Assembly (NCBI GenBank): GCA_020850415.1
Contig: JADZER010000054.1
Coordinates: 62,001 to 126,000, forward strand
DNA from: Phycisphaerales bacterium
Lineage (GTDB): Bacteria > Planctomycetota > Phycisphaerae > Phycisphaerales > UBA1924
Direction of reading: 5' to 3'
DNA length: 64,000 nt
Shown: piece after piece, positions 25,131 through 35,759 of the stretch
How the letters are laid out: each line of letters begins with the position of its first letter
Position numbering within the stretch: position 1 is the first letter of the stretch
Translations under genes and position numbers: made by a program
Notes under the pieces: generated by a model
The model's input: only the letters and a program-made list of their open reading frames with translations
The model's database searches: none
What the model was told of the DNA's origin: nothing

Positions 25131-25976
25131 CTACTCCCCCGCTGCCTGCGGCACTCCGAGCTCCCGGGTGAGGAAGTCCACCACCCGCTCTCGCACCTGC
25201 GGATCGCTGCCCAGCGAGATGTGGGTGCCGCCGTCGATGCGGAGTTGCTCGACGGGCACGCCGGCGGCGGCGGCGGCGGCGGCGATGAGGTCGGCGTGGT
25301 ATTGGCGGACGAGGCCGTCGCGCGTGCCGTGGACGATGAGGAGGGGGCGGGCGCCGAGGGCGGCGGCGGAGTCGGTCGCGTCGTGGCCGCGGCCGATGAG
25401 CAGGCGGCCGAGTGGGCCGGCCTTGTCGGCGGCGACGCCGCGCCAGGTCGCGAAGCCGGCGTAGGTCACGACCGCGCGCACCCGCTCACGCTCGGCGCTG
25501 GCGGCCATGCCCAGCACGGCGCCGAGGCTGTAGCCGAAGACCGCGAGCCGGTCGTGGTCGACATCGGGGCGGGTGAGCAGGTAGTCGATGGCGGCCCGGG
25601 TGTCCTCGACGAGCCACTCGCGCCTCAGCGGCCCGGACGCGCCGTCGGACGCCCCGAAGCCGCGGTAGTCGAAGAGGAGGACATGGAAGCCGGCGTCCTG
25701 GAGGAAGTCGCACACGGCGCGGTGGTTCGAGATGTCGCCGGTGTTGCCGTGGACATGCAGGACGGTGGGCGCGGGGCCCGGCGCCCTGCCCCTGGCGGGC
25801 ATGAACCACCCGTGCAGCGTGAGCCCATCGGTGGTCGGGAAGGTCACTTGCTGGCAGCCGGCGGGGGTCGGCGCGTGGTTGGACGCGGGGTGGTAGAACG
25901 CCCCGGCCTCGAAGCGGGCGGGCAGGAGCCACGGCGCGACCACGGCCACCAGGGCGAGCAGCAGCGAGTGGAGCAT
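25131..25976 (-). CDS. Membrane-anchored or exported alpha/beta hydrolase
   Basis: 281 aa. A hydrophobic N-terminus (MLHSLLLALVAVVAPWLL) is a signal peptide or anchor. The hydrolase fold shows LHVHGNTGDISNH (oxyanion region), FDYRGFGASDG, nucleophile elbow FGYSLGAVLG, acid in HGTRDGLV and His in DGGTHISLG. It resembles BEM46/serine-peptidase-type hydrolases. GGAGG lies about 9 nt before the ATG. It stands alone downstream of rny. Confidence 0.87.
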   Translation of the reverse strand: MLHSLLLALVAVVAPWLLPARFEAGAFYHPASNHAPTPAGCQQVTFPTTDGLTLHGWFMPARGRAPGPAPTVLHVHGNTGDISNHRAVCDFLQDAGFHVLLFDYRGFGASDGASGPLRREWLVEDTRAAIDYLLTRPDVDHDRLAVFGYSLGAVLGMAASAERERVRAVVTYAGFATWRGVAADKAGPLGRLLIGRGHDATDSAAALGARPLLIVHGTRDGLVRQYHADLIAAAAAAAGVPVEQLRIDGGTHISLGSDPQVRERVVDFLTRELGVPQAAGE

Positions 25977-26018
25977 CCGCCCGTCCCTCCCGCCGGGGCT
26001 CGGCGCCCCGCCGCCGGA

Positions 26019-27611
<1,593 letters not shown>

Positions 27612-28085
27612 GCGCACAGTCCTTTCCGTCGTCGGTCTGCGCACGCCATCGCGCAGCCGCGCATCTGCGCCGGCACGGCAGGGGGAACGGACCGGGGATG
27701 TGCGTCAGTTCATGTGGTTCGGGATTGGTCCGCCATGCCCAGGGCATCCGGACGGTCGATCGACGGCACGCACGCTCCGGCGCGGCTGTCCCACACCGCC
27801 CAGAGGGCAGGCGCGTTTGTGAACCCTGAACAAACCGCCCCCTCGGCACGGCGCCGCGCCTCGGGACCAAGCGGCAATTTCGCAATGAACTGACACTCGC
27901 ACATCCACAGCCACGCCCCCGCGGAGGATTGCCGCGTCGGCGCAGTTTGTCTATCCCATGCCCCCGGCCGATCCGGGCGGCGACACAGTCTAGACGGGAA
28001 CAAGGCGTCTGTGGGCGCGCAAGGGCCCGACCGGCACCGGTATATCACCCGGCACCGTCCCGGGCAGTTCGGTCCGTGTTCTGGC
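27612..28085. other. Intergenic region upstream of rny
   Basis: About 470 nt with no gene I can support. TAGACA near 27950 on the minus strand could be a -35 but lacks a matching -10. Confidence 0.4.
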
Positions 28086-28931
28086 TCACGCCGCCTGGGC
28101 GGACCCCTGGTCGTTCCGCAGCTTCGCCACCACGCCGCAGACCTGGGAGATCACGAACTCCCGGTGCGAGGGGTTGAACCCGAACTCGAACGCGAGGCCC
28201 ACATGGACGCTCTGGGCGCTGTCGATGTGGGTATGGACGACCTTCCCGGTGAGAGCAAGGGGGGCGGGGAGGTCTTTGCCCAGGTTCACACGCATCCAGA
28301 CGAACCGGGCCCGGTCCAGGCCCGAGGCCTCCTGGGGGGAGACGATCAGGCCTAGACCGCCGCCGGAGATGTTCACCAGCTTGGCGCCGAATCCCGGCCC
28401 GACCTCGGGGAGCACTTGCTCGGCCTGGGGCTGTGCGAGCGTGGGGTCGCGCCGGTGGCGGAGCATGTCGCGGGCGTACGCCTCGTTGGCGACCTCGGCC
28501 GCGACCACCGAGGCCGGGTCCAGCAGTGGCCAGCACTCGACATCCGGCAGCTCGACGGCGGCGGTGGTGACGCGGTAGTAGCTGCGGCGGGGGCAGCGTT
28601 CGACGGTCTCGGGCATCGCCAGGTGGAGCCGGTCGCCGGGCTGCACCCCGAGGGCCTCGGTCTGGAACATCCATCGGTTCTGGCCGACGCTCATGGCGCC
28701 GACGAGTTTGGTCCCGGGCGCGATGGGGATGGTCCGGCCGAACGCGGCGGGCTGGTTGGTGATGATCTCGTGGTCGCCGAGGTTGAGGATTTTGACTCGC
28801 CAGATGAGGTCGCTGGCGGGGTCCGGTGAGGCGTCCGGGCGTGCGAGTGAGATCTCGATCGCGCCGCCGCGCTCGTAGATCTGCCACAGACAGTTGCGCC
28901 AGCGATCGGTGCGAGAGCGGTTGGCGGGCAT
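28086..28931 (-). CDS. PilZ domain protein (YcgR-like)
   Basis: 281 aa. The N-terminal half is a beta-barrel resembling the YcgR flagellar-brake domain (FQTEALGVQPGDRLHLAMP). The PilZ domain begins with the arginine motif CPRRSYYRV and has NISGGGLGL as the (D/N)xSxxG part, so both cyclic-di-GMP contact motifs are there. It is the likely receptor for the signalling genes at 34-39.6 kb. GGGAGG precedes the ATG. Confidence 0.85.
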   Translation of the reverse strand: MPANRSRTDRWRNCLWQIYERGGAIEISLARPDASPDPASDLIWRVKILNLGDHEIITNQPAAFGRTIPIAPGTKLVGAMSVGQNRWMFQTEALGVQPGDRLHLAMPETVERCPRRSYYRVTTAAVELPDVECWPLLDPASVVAAEVANEAYARDMLRHRRDPTLAQPQAEQVLPEVGPGFGAKLVNISGGGLGLIVSPQEASGLDRARFVWMRVNLGKDLPAPLALTGKVVHTHIDSAQSVHVGLAFEFGFNPSHREFVISQVCGVVAKLRNDQGSAQAA

Positions 28932-29078
28932 ATCGGGACCTCCCCTGCTTGGTGTCCAGTCGGCAGGATCGGCACCGGGCGGCGGGCGGTTGACTCTGTG
29001 GGGGGGCAATCGGGGGCGGGGCCTGCGCTCGGCCGGGATGTGCGGCATCGTCGGGTGGAAGCCCGTCCGAGAACGGCC

Positions 29079-31319
29079 TCAGCTTGTTTCTCGGGCGGCG
29101 GCGATGCGGGAAACCCTCGCGAGCAGCTCGCGGGCGCGGGCCAGTTCCTGGTCGCGCAGGTCCCGGCCGCCGAACCGGATGACATAGAACAGGCCTGCGA
29201 GCTCCCGCACGGCGGCGCCGAGCTCGGCGGAGCGCGGTTCGAGCGAGCGGCCCCAGTCGGCGAGCGGCTGCCAGTCTGGTTTCCGGAGGCCGGCGCGGGC
29301 GAGCGTGGTGAGCAGGTCCTGGTAGAGCGGTGTGTCGCGGACGCGCCCGCGGACGGCGGGGTCCTGGATTCGGTTGGGCAGCGCGGCGGGGCGCCGGGCG
29401 CGGGCGCGGAGCCATCGCCTGGCGAGGACACCGAGCCCGTAGACGCCGAAGACCGCCGCCGTCATGATGAGGAACAGGCGGATCGCGAGCACGACGATCT
29501 CGCCTGGGGCGGCGAGGCGGAGGTGCTTGAAGAAGACGCCGGCCTTGTCGGAGATCTCGCCGGTCGCGGGCTCGCTCCATCGGAGCAGGTCGCCTCTGGC
29601 GGCGCTGTCGAACGAGACGATGGAGTTGACCCATCGGTAGTTGATGGCGTCGAGGGCGCGTCCGAGGCCGGCGAGGAGGCCCGGCCTCGGCCCGTGGAGG
29701 CGCATGATGTCCTGGGTCGGGGTGGCGTCGTAGGTGCGCCAGATCCCGGGCTCGACCTGGGCCTCCACCCACGCGTGGGCGTTGCTCTCGCGGACGATGT
29801 AGTTGCCGGTCGCGCGGTTGTACTCGGCGGCGAGGTAGCCGGTGACCACGCGGGCGGGGATCCCGACACTCCGGCAGAGGGCGGCCAGCCCGGCGGCGTA
29901 GTGCTCGCAGTGGCCGCGGTCGGTCTGGGTGAGGAACCAGTCGATGGGCTCTGCGCCTGGGGGTGGCGGGGGCTCTCCGAGCGAGTACTCGTAGTTGTCC
30001 CAGAAGAAGTCGCGAAACTGCGCGATCGCGCGGGCGTCGTCCTCGATCGGTCGCGTCGCGGGGTCGGGGTCGATGTGGGCGGGGGCGAGGATCTCCGCGG
30101 CGACACGCGCGACGGTGGTCGAGGGCCAGGTGGTCGGGGGTCGTGCCAGGGCGCGGGTCGCGTAGGGGTCGGCCTGCGAGGAGCGGACGGTGTACCGGAA
30201 CTTGCCCCCGTTGGTGGCGGCCATGATGGAGCCCTGCGGGCGGTAGACGGCGACGGTGCAGGGGTCGCCGACCCTGATGTCGTTTGGCCTCCAGAGTGTG
30301 AAGAGGTAGGTGAACTCGCGCGGGGTGTTGAGGAGGAGGAGCTCCTGGGTGATGACGGAGCTGCTCGACCCGGTGCCGAAGGACTGTGACTGTTCGGCGA
30401 GGAACTCGTCGATCTCGCCGTCGCGGGCGGGGGTGTGGCTGACGGTCCATGTGCCGTCTTCGTAGTCCTCGAGGACGGCGCCGCGGAGGTAGCGGACGGC
30501 GCCGACGCCGCCGAGGTCGCGCCCGTCGGCGTCGGTCACTCGGAGGTGGAGCACGGGCGTCCGCGATGTGGCGATGGCGCCTCCGGCGCCGACGCGGACG
30601 CGGTCGGTGAAGCTGACGACGCGTCCTGCCGAGGGGTTGCCGAGTCGTCCGAGCTGGCGCAGTCCCGCGCCGCGCGGGACGACCACGAAGACGAGGGCTG
30701 CGAACATGAAGCCGATCCCGAGGGCGATGACGCTGGTGCGGGCGAGCGCGGCGCCGGTCGCGACCCCTGAGGCGGGCCGGATGGCCGGCACCCTGGCCGG
30801 GTCGGCGGCCTTGTGGCGGGCGAGGCGGTGGGCGCGGTCTCGGCTGACGCGGAGCTGGAGGTGCATCGCGCCGTAGGCCACGAACGGCAGGAACACCAGC
30901 GTGAGCATGGCCACGACGAGGCCGTTGCTGAGGAGCATGGACGCGACGGCGAGGAAGATTGCGAACGCCAGGAGCTGGGCGTCGTCGCCGGCGGTGCGCC
31001 GGTCGAAGCACTTGACGACGATCATCCAGACGACGAACCCCGCGAAGTCGTGGACATCGAGCCCGTTGTCGGCGGCTCGGCTGAGCGTGAGAAGGAGGAC
31101 GCCGAGCGTCGCGAGGCCTGTGACCAGCCTGGGGACGGTGATGCCGACCGCCGGGGAGGTGAGCAGCACGCCGATCGCCGCGCAGGCCAGGGCAAGGAGG
31201 GGCCATGCGGGGTCGGCGGTCGAGGCGGCGTAGGCGATGATCGCGAGGGCCGCGCCGGTGAGCAGGCTGCGGGCCCGGGCGGGCGGGTCGACGGTGCGTC
31301 TGCTCGCGGGCGTGCTCAC
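29079..31319 (-). CDS. TgpA-type transmembrane transglutaminase-like protein
   Basis: 746 aa: a membrane block of about seven helices (residues 17-200), an outside core with the transglutaminase triad (GHCEHYAAGLAALCRSVGIP with Cys, ESNAHAWVEA with His, TYDATP with Asp), then a last helix and a C-terminal DUF4129-like helical region. The family couples with DUF58 and is thought to act on periplasmic peptides or proteins. The GTG start forms GTGA with the DUF58 stop. Confidence 0.9.
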   Translation of the reverse strand: MSTPASRRTVDPPARARSLLTGAALAIIAYAASTADPAWPLLALACAAIGVLLTSPAVGITVPRLVTGLATLGVLLLTLSRAADNGLDVHDFAGFVVWMIVVKCFDRRTAGDDAQLLAFAIFLAVASMLLSNGLVVAMLTLVFLPFVAYGAMHLQLRVSRDRAHRLARHKAADPARVPAIRPASGVATGAALARTSVIALGIGFMFAALVFVVVPRGAGLRQLGRLGNPSAGRVVSFTDRVRVGAGGAIATSRTPVLHLRVTDADGRDLGGVGAVRYLRGAVLEDYEDGTWTVSHTPARDGEIDEFLAEQSQSFGTGSSSSVITQELLLLNTPREFTYLFTLWRPNDIRVGDPCTVAVYRPQGSIMAATNGGKFRYTVRSSQADPYATRALARPPTTWPSTTVARVAAEILAPAHIDPDPATRPIEDDARAIAQFRDFFWDNYEYSLGEPPPPPGAEPIDWFLTQTDRGHCEHYAAGLAALCRSVGIPARVVTGYLAAEYNRATGNYIVRESNAHAWVEAQVEPGIWRTYDATPTQDIMRLHGPRPGLLAGLGRALDAINYRWVNSIVSFDSAARGDLLRWSEPATGEISDKAGVFFKHLRLAAPGEIVVLAIRLFLIMTAAVFGVYGLGVLARRWLRARARRPAALPNRIQDPAVRGRVRDTPLYQDLLTTLARAGLRKPDWQPLADWGRSLEPRSAELGAAVRELAGLFYVIRFGGRDLRDQELARARELLARVSRIAAARETS

Positions 31320-32467
31320 GCGGGTCTCCCCCCCCGGGTGGGACGCTTCGGCCCGTGGGTCGGGCTCCAGGCGCTCGGGGCGTCTAGGGCGAGCACTCGC
31401 CCCGCGCGGGCGGCGCCGACGGCGAGCCTGGGGCGCACGACGACGACCAGATCGCGCCGGCCCGGGGTCGCTTCCGGGGTGGGGGCGCCGGCCTCGCGCC
31501 CGGCCCCGATGAGGGCCAGGCGTCCGAGCGCGTTCCTGAGGCCGTGCTGCCCCACGGCGGGCCGGCAGAGGATGCCGTGCTCCGGGCAGAGGAGGCCGAC
31601 GGCGAACCCGCGCTCGCCGCCGAGTTGGAGCGCGCCGGCGGCGAGGCTGATCGCGCCCTCGCGTTCGTCGTGCGTGGATCCCTCGGGCAGCTCGAGCCGG
31701 ACCCACAGTCGGCGTGGGGCGGGGCTCGCGTGCTGCTTGACGACCAGCTCGCCGATGCGTGCGGAGGCCCGCCAGTCGATGGACCGGAGCGGGTCGCCCG
31801 GGGAGTACTCGCGGATGCCGTAGAAATCGCCCTGACCGCCGGCGCCGGTGAGGACCGCGCCCTCTCGTTCGCCGCCGACGCGGAGCGAGTCCAGGACGGC
31901 GCTTCGGACGGGGGTGGGCTTGGGGTAGACGAGGGCGGTGCGTCGCTGTGCGAAGCGGAGGGTCTTGTTGGCGAGTCCGAACGGGAAGGTGGAGGCGATG
32001 TAGAACTCGGTGAACTCGGGCTGCCCGCGGGCGGTGGCGAGGGGGGCGGCCTCGGCGACGACGGTCTGGCCCGGGCGCACGCAGGAGATGAAGGCGACGG
32101 GCCGGGTGAGGCTGCGGCCCCACGGCGTGGGGGACTTCCGCCTGGAGGCGTCGCGTTCGTAGATGGTCAGCCCGAAGGCGGGGGCGAACCAGTTGGTGTT
32201 GCGGACGCGGTAGCGGATGACCATGGGCCCGCCGGCGGAGGCGTCGGGGATCGCTTCGCGCTCGGCCCGGATCCCGATCAGGCCGGTGCCCGAGATCAGG
32301 CCCGAGACGGCGATGCCGCCGACGGCGAGGCCGAGGCACCAGAAGAGCAGGTTGTTCTGGCTGGAGATCGCGGCGACGGCGAGGAACCCGGTGACGGTGA
32401 GGTAGACGAGCCCGGTGAGCCGGAACCGGTAGGTCCGTCGGACCGGGAGGTCCGGCCTGCGCTTCAC
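31316..32467 (-). CDS. DUF58 membrane protein
   Basis: 383 aa. Two helices (about 17-55) are followed by a beta domain and the DUF58 signature DFYGIREYSPGDPLRSIDWRASARIGELVVKQ, then a von Willebrand-like strand set. DUF58 proteins partner MoxR ATPases and TgpA. No MoxR gene is in this operon. GTG start and stop both overlap neighbours by 4 nt. Confidence 0.9.
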   Translation of the reverse strand: MKRRPDLPVRRTYRFRLTGLVYLTVTGFLAVAAISSQNNLLFWCLGLAVGGIAVSGLISGTGLIGIRAEREAIPDASAGGPMVIRYRVRNTNWFAPAFGLTIYERDASRRKSPTPWGRSLTRPVAFISCVRPGQTVVAEAAPLATARGQPEFTEFYIASTFPFGLANKTLRFAQRRTALVYPKPTPVRSAVLDSLRVGGEREGAVLTGAGGQGDFYGIREYSPGDPLRSIDWRASARIGELVVKQHASPAPRRLWVRLELPEGSTHDEREGAISLAAGALQLGGERGFAVGLLCPEHGILCRPAVGQHGLRNALGRLALIGAGREAGAPTPEATPGRRDLVVVVRPRLAVGAARAGRVLALDAPSAWSPTHGPKRPTRGGRPA

Positions 32468-32892
32468 CTGGCTCGCTCCCCCACCTGCTCGGGCTCGGCG
32501 GGCTCGACCAGCACGAGGACCCGGCGGTCGTCGGTCGGCGGGTAGAGCGAGCCGCGGCAGGTCAGCACCGTCGGCCCCTGGGCGACGAGCTCGAGGCGGC
32601 TGTACAGGTATCGGTCATCGACGCGGAGCCTGAACGAGCCGTCGGGCCCGGTGACGGTCTCGGCGAGGGAGGTGGTCGTGCCGTCGCCGCGGGTGATCCG
32701 GATGGTGACATCGGCCACGCCTGGCGCGTCGAGGCGGGCGTCGTCCTCGGGGACGACGGTCACGACGCTTGCGCGCCCGGTCAGGACGCGCCCGTTGACC
32801 GCGTGTCCCGAGGTGGCGCATCCGCCGAGGGTCATCGCGGCGATGGCGCAGATTGGGGTTGCGGCACGGAGGGTGAACGCGCGGGTGGTCAT
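32464..32892 (-). CDS. Small lipoprotein with Ig/carboxypeptidase-regulatory-like fold
   Basis: 142 aa. The lipobox LGGCAT places the lipidated Cys near residue 25. The mature part (VADVTIRITRGDGTTTSLAE, TGPDGSFRLRVDD) looks like a carboxypeptidase-regulatory or invasin-type beta sandwich. It overlaps scpB (ATGA) and DUF58 (GTGA) by 4 nt each. Confidence 0.75.
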   Translation of the reverse strand: MTTRAFTLRAATPICAIAAMTLGGCATSGHAVNGRVLTGRASVVTVVPEDDARLDAPGVADVTIRITRGDGTTTSLAETVTGPDGSFRLRVDDRYLYSRLELVAQGPTVLTCRGSLYPPTDDRRVLVLVEPAEPEQVGERAR

Positions 32893-33521
32893 GGTCGGGC
32901 TCCGGTCTCGCCGACGGTCGGCAGGTCCTTGAGGCTGGCTAGGCCGAAGGTGTCGAGGAACTGGCGGGTCGTGCCGTAGAGGATGGGTCTGCCGAGCTCC
33001 TCGGCGCGGCCCTGGATGGTGACGAGGCGGTGGTCCATGAGGGTCTTGAGGACCTCGCCGCACGCGACGCCGCGGATGCTCTCGATCTCGGCGCGGGTGA
33101 CGGGCTGTCGGTAGGCGATGATGGCGAGTGTCTCGACGGCGGCCTTAGAGAGGCGGTTGCTGACCTTCTGCTGCTGGTAGGCGGCGACGACGCGGGCGAA
33201 CTCGGGCAGGGTCATGAGCCGGTAGCCGCCGGCGACGGTCTCGATGCGGAAGCTGCGTCCGGTCTGCTGGTAGCGGTCGTTGAGGTCGGCGATTGCCCGG
33301 GTGAGGCTGTCCTTGGCGGGTGCGGGGAGTGTGGCCTTCTCATCGTCGATCAGGCCGATCGCGGCGGCGAGCTTGGCGGGGGGGACTGGCCGGTCGGCGC
33401 AGAGGAGGACGGCCTCGACGGGTCCGGCGAGATCGTCGGAGGTCCGAGAACCCGAGGGCGGGGTGTCTCCGAGCGGCGTGATCTCGGCGTTATCGGCGGT
33501 CGCGTCGGCTGTCTGAGGCAT
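32889..33521 (-). CDS. scpB: Segregation and condensation protein B
   Basis: 210 aa. Two winged-helix units of ScpB are visible, with VAGGYRLMTLPEFARVV and the strongly conserved RLSKAAVETLAIIAYRQPVTRAEIE, then VLKTLMDHRLVTIQGRAEELGRPILYGTT. ScpB joins SMC-ScpA to condense chromosomes. scpA is not adjacent. The ATG at 33521 has no ribosome site but has TAGCAT 5 nt upstream. It leads the four-gene overlapping operon. Confidence 0.95.
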   Translation of the reverse strand: MPQTADATADNAEITPLGDTPPSGSRTSDDLAGPVEAVLLCADRPVPPAKLAAAIGLIDDEKATLPAPAKDSLTRAIADLNDRYQQTGRSFRIETVAGGYRLMTLPEFARVVAAYQQQKVSNRLSKAAVETLAIIAYRQPVTRAEIESIRGVACGEVLKTLMDHRLVTIQGRAEELGRPILYGTTRQFLDTFGLASLKDLPTVGETGARP

Positions 33522-33526
33522 GCCCA

Positions 33527-33532
33527 ATGCTA
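33527..33532 (-). promoter_or_regulatory. Predicted leaderless -10 box before scpB
   Basis: Minus-strand TAGCAT, 5 nt, ATG at 33521. No Shine-Dalgarno. Confidence 0.55.
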
Positions 33533-33681
33533 CCACGCGCGGGCCCGGGGGGTTTCTCGCGGTTGGTCGGCGAGATCGAGGGGGGGTGTTTCCGCCAGCC
33601 CGGCGCAGGGTGTTAAGTGGGCCCGGCCGGGGGCCGAATCTCCCCTTGGCGGAGGACCGCATCCTCCGCGGGAGGCCCGAC

Positions 33682-34068
33682 ATGCCCGGAGCGAGGATCC
33701 TGCTGGTGGACGACGAGCCCCATATCCCCCTTGTGGTGGGCAGGAAGCTCACGGGCGCCGGGTACTCGGTGCTGACGGCGTCGGACGGGGAGGAGGGGTT
33801 CGCGGCGGCGTTGGAGTCGTCCCCGGACCTGATCATCACGGACCTGCAGATGCCGTACATGAGCGGGGCGGAGCTGGCATCTGCGCTGCGCGCTGAGGAG
33901 CAGACCCGTCACATCCCTGTGATCATGCTGACCGCCCGGGGGTATGTGCTGCCGGAGGAGGAGCGCGGGGCGGCGAACATCAAGCGGTATCTCGCCAAGC
34001 CGTTCAGTGTGCAGCAGATCCTGGACGCGGTGGGCGAGTTGCTGCGTCCGGCGACGGAGGCCGCGTAG
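33682..34068 (+). CDS. Single-domain response regulator
   Basis: 128 aa, a lone receiver domain. Acidic pair D10-D11 (LLVDDEP), phospho-acceptor D54 (LIITDLQMP), Thr84 (VIMLTAR) and Lys106 (YLAKPF) are all present. GGAGG lies 7 nt before the ATG. Its stop shares a base with the GTG start of the HD-GYP gene, so it probably controls or partners that enzyme. Confidence 0.93.
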   Translation: MPGARILLVDDEPHIPLVVGRKLTGAGYSVLTASDGEEGFAAALESSPDLIITDLQMPYMSGAELASALRAEEQTRHIPVIMLTARGYVLPEEERGAANIKRYLAKPFSVQQILDAVGELLRPATEAA

Positions 34069-35696
34069 TGCATCGCCTGGAGACACCGGACAGCGACCCC
34101 CACCAGCGGCTTCGCGAGCGGATGTGCGAGCTGGAGGTTCTGGCGTGGCGTTTGAGCGCGGAGGGTCGGGTGATGACGCCTCCCCCGGCGAAGGGTGTGC
34201 TCGCGACCTGGCTGTGCAACCAGTGCCTTGTCGGGCTTCTGGAGGCGGCCGGTGGCGCGGCCGCGGCCCGCGGCGAGGTGTCGCGGGCGACGGTCATGCC
34301 CGGGTGCGAGGCGTTGTTCCTGCCTGTCCGGTCGCGTCGGCGGGTGACGGAGTGGACCGTCGGTATGTTCCTGACGCCCGGGGTGCTGGACGCGCGGGAG
34401 TTCACGGAGGGCTGCCGGCGGGTGCATATCGACGCGGTTGCGGCGGCGAAGGCGATCCGGCCGATCGCGACCTTTGGTGAGGCGGAGATCGGTCGGCTTT
34501 GCCGGCTGCTGCCTCGGATCGCGGAGGACCTGGGCCAGATCGACCGCGACCAGGCGGCGTTGTCGGGGTTCTCGCAGACGCTGGGGGAGGCGTACGAGCA
34601 CATCGAGCTGACGCACCGTCTGGCGGGGCAGATGCGTCATCTGGGCGGGCCGCGGGAGTTCCTGCGCGACGCGATCGAGGGCGTGCTGCACGCGACGGGC
34701 TTCGGCTGGGTGGCGATCTACACGGACCGCAAGCCGTGGGCGGCTGGTTCTGACCGGCCGATGTTCCTGACGGCGGGGGATTGCCCGGCGAAGGTGTCGG
34801 GCGTCCGGACGCTGCTTGACGACGGTCTGTTCGACCCGGACGCCGGCGATGAGTCGGTGATCACGAGCGACCGTCGGGTCGAGCGTCTGGTCGGTCAGCC
34901 GGACCAGCTTGTGGCGTTCCCGATCCAGCGCGGCGACCGCGTGGTGGGCGTGCTGCTGGCCGGGGACAAGCGTGGGGACGACCCGCAGGTGAGCACCTAC
35001 GACACTCGGGTGATCGACACGGTGGGGTCGTTCGCGCGGAGCTACTACGAGATCGTGTGCCTTCTGCACGAGCAGCAGGAGATGTTCCTGGGCTCGCTGC
35101 GCGCGATCACCGCGGCGCTTGACGCCAAGGACAGCTACACGCGCGGCCACTCCGAGCGTGTCGCGCATCTCGCGGCGGAGCTGGCCCGCAAGGCGGGGCT
35201 GGGCGAGGACGAGGTGGAGCGGGTGCACATCGCCGGGCTGATGCACGATGTGGGGAAGATCGGCGTGGCCGAGTCGGTGCTGCGGAAGGCCGGGAAGCTG
35301 ACGGACGAGGAGTTCGCGGAGATCAAGCGTCACCCGCGGATCGGGCACGAGATCCTGTCCGGCATCCCCATGCTGCAGGATGTGCTGCCCGGGGTGCTGT
35401 GGCACCACGAGCGCTGGGACGGGCGGGGGTATCCGGACGGGCTGACGGGCGGGAACACGCCGAAGATCGCGCGCATTCTCGCGATCGCCGACTCGTTCGA
35501 CGCGATGAGCTCGAACCGTTCGTACCGGCCCGCGATGGCGCGGGACCAGGTGCTGGCCGAGATCGCGAGGGTCGGGGGCAGCCAGCTGGACCCCGATCTG
35601 GCGAAGCTGTTCGTGACGCTCGACCTGACCGAGTACGACCGGATGGTGGCGCGGCACACGCCGCAGGCCAAGCACGGCGAGCAGCGTGCGGCGTGA
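34068..35696 (+). CDS. GAF/HD-GYP cyclic-di-GMP phosphodiesterase
   Basis: 542 aa. The N-terminal about 190 residues are unassigned; a GAF-like sensor follows (about 200-340: FLRDAIEGVLHATGFGWVAI, VAFPIQRGDRVVGVLLAG). The HD-GYP domain (about 345-525) shows RGHSERVAHLA, LMHDVGKIG, IKRHPRIGHEIL, HHERWDGRGYPDGL and IADSFDAMSSNRSY, so the metal and GYP motifs are intact. It should hydrolyse cyclic-di-GMP. GTG start, one-base overlap with the receiver gene. Confidence 0.93.
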   Translation: MHRLETPDSDPHQRLRERMCELEVLAWRLSAEGRVMTPPPAKGVLATWLCNQCLVGLLEAAGGAAAARGEVSRATVMPGCEALFLPVRSRRRVTEWTVGMFLTPGVLDAREFTEGCRRVHIDAVAAAKAIRPIATFGEAEIGRLCRLLPRIAEDLGQIDRDQAALSGFSQTLGEAYEHIELTHRLAGQMRHLGGPREFLRDAIEGVLHATGFGWVAIYTDRKPWAAGSDRPMFLTAGDCPAKVSGVRTLLDDGLFDPDAGDESVITSDRRVERLVGQPDQLVAFPIQRGDRVVGVLLAGDKRGDDPQVSTYDTRVIDTVGSFARSYYEIVCLLHEQQEMFLGSLRAITAALDAKDSYTRGHSERVAHLAAELARKAGLGEDEVERVHIAGLMHDVGKIGVAESVLRKAGKLTDEEFAEIKRHPRIGHEILSGIPMLQDVLPGVLWHHERWDGRGYPDGLTGGNTPKIARILAIADSFDAMSSNRSYRPAMARDQVLAEIARVGGSQLDPDLAKLFVTLDLTEYDRMVARHTPQAKHGEQRAA

Positions 35697-35759
35697 GGGC
35701 GGGGTGTCGGCGTCGGGGGGCTGGCAGGGATGGGGGGGGCGGCCGGGCGGTTGTCCGGC

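Noticed and set aside
28998..30389. Gly/Glu/Val-rich frame opposite the transglutaminase gene
   Set aside because: Antisense shadow of a gene with a complete catalytic triad.
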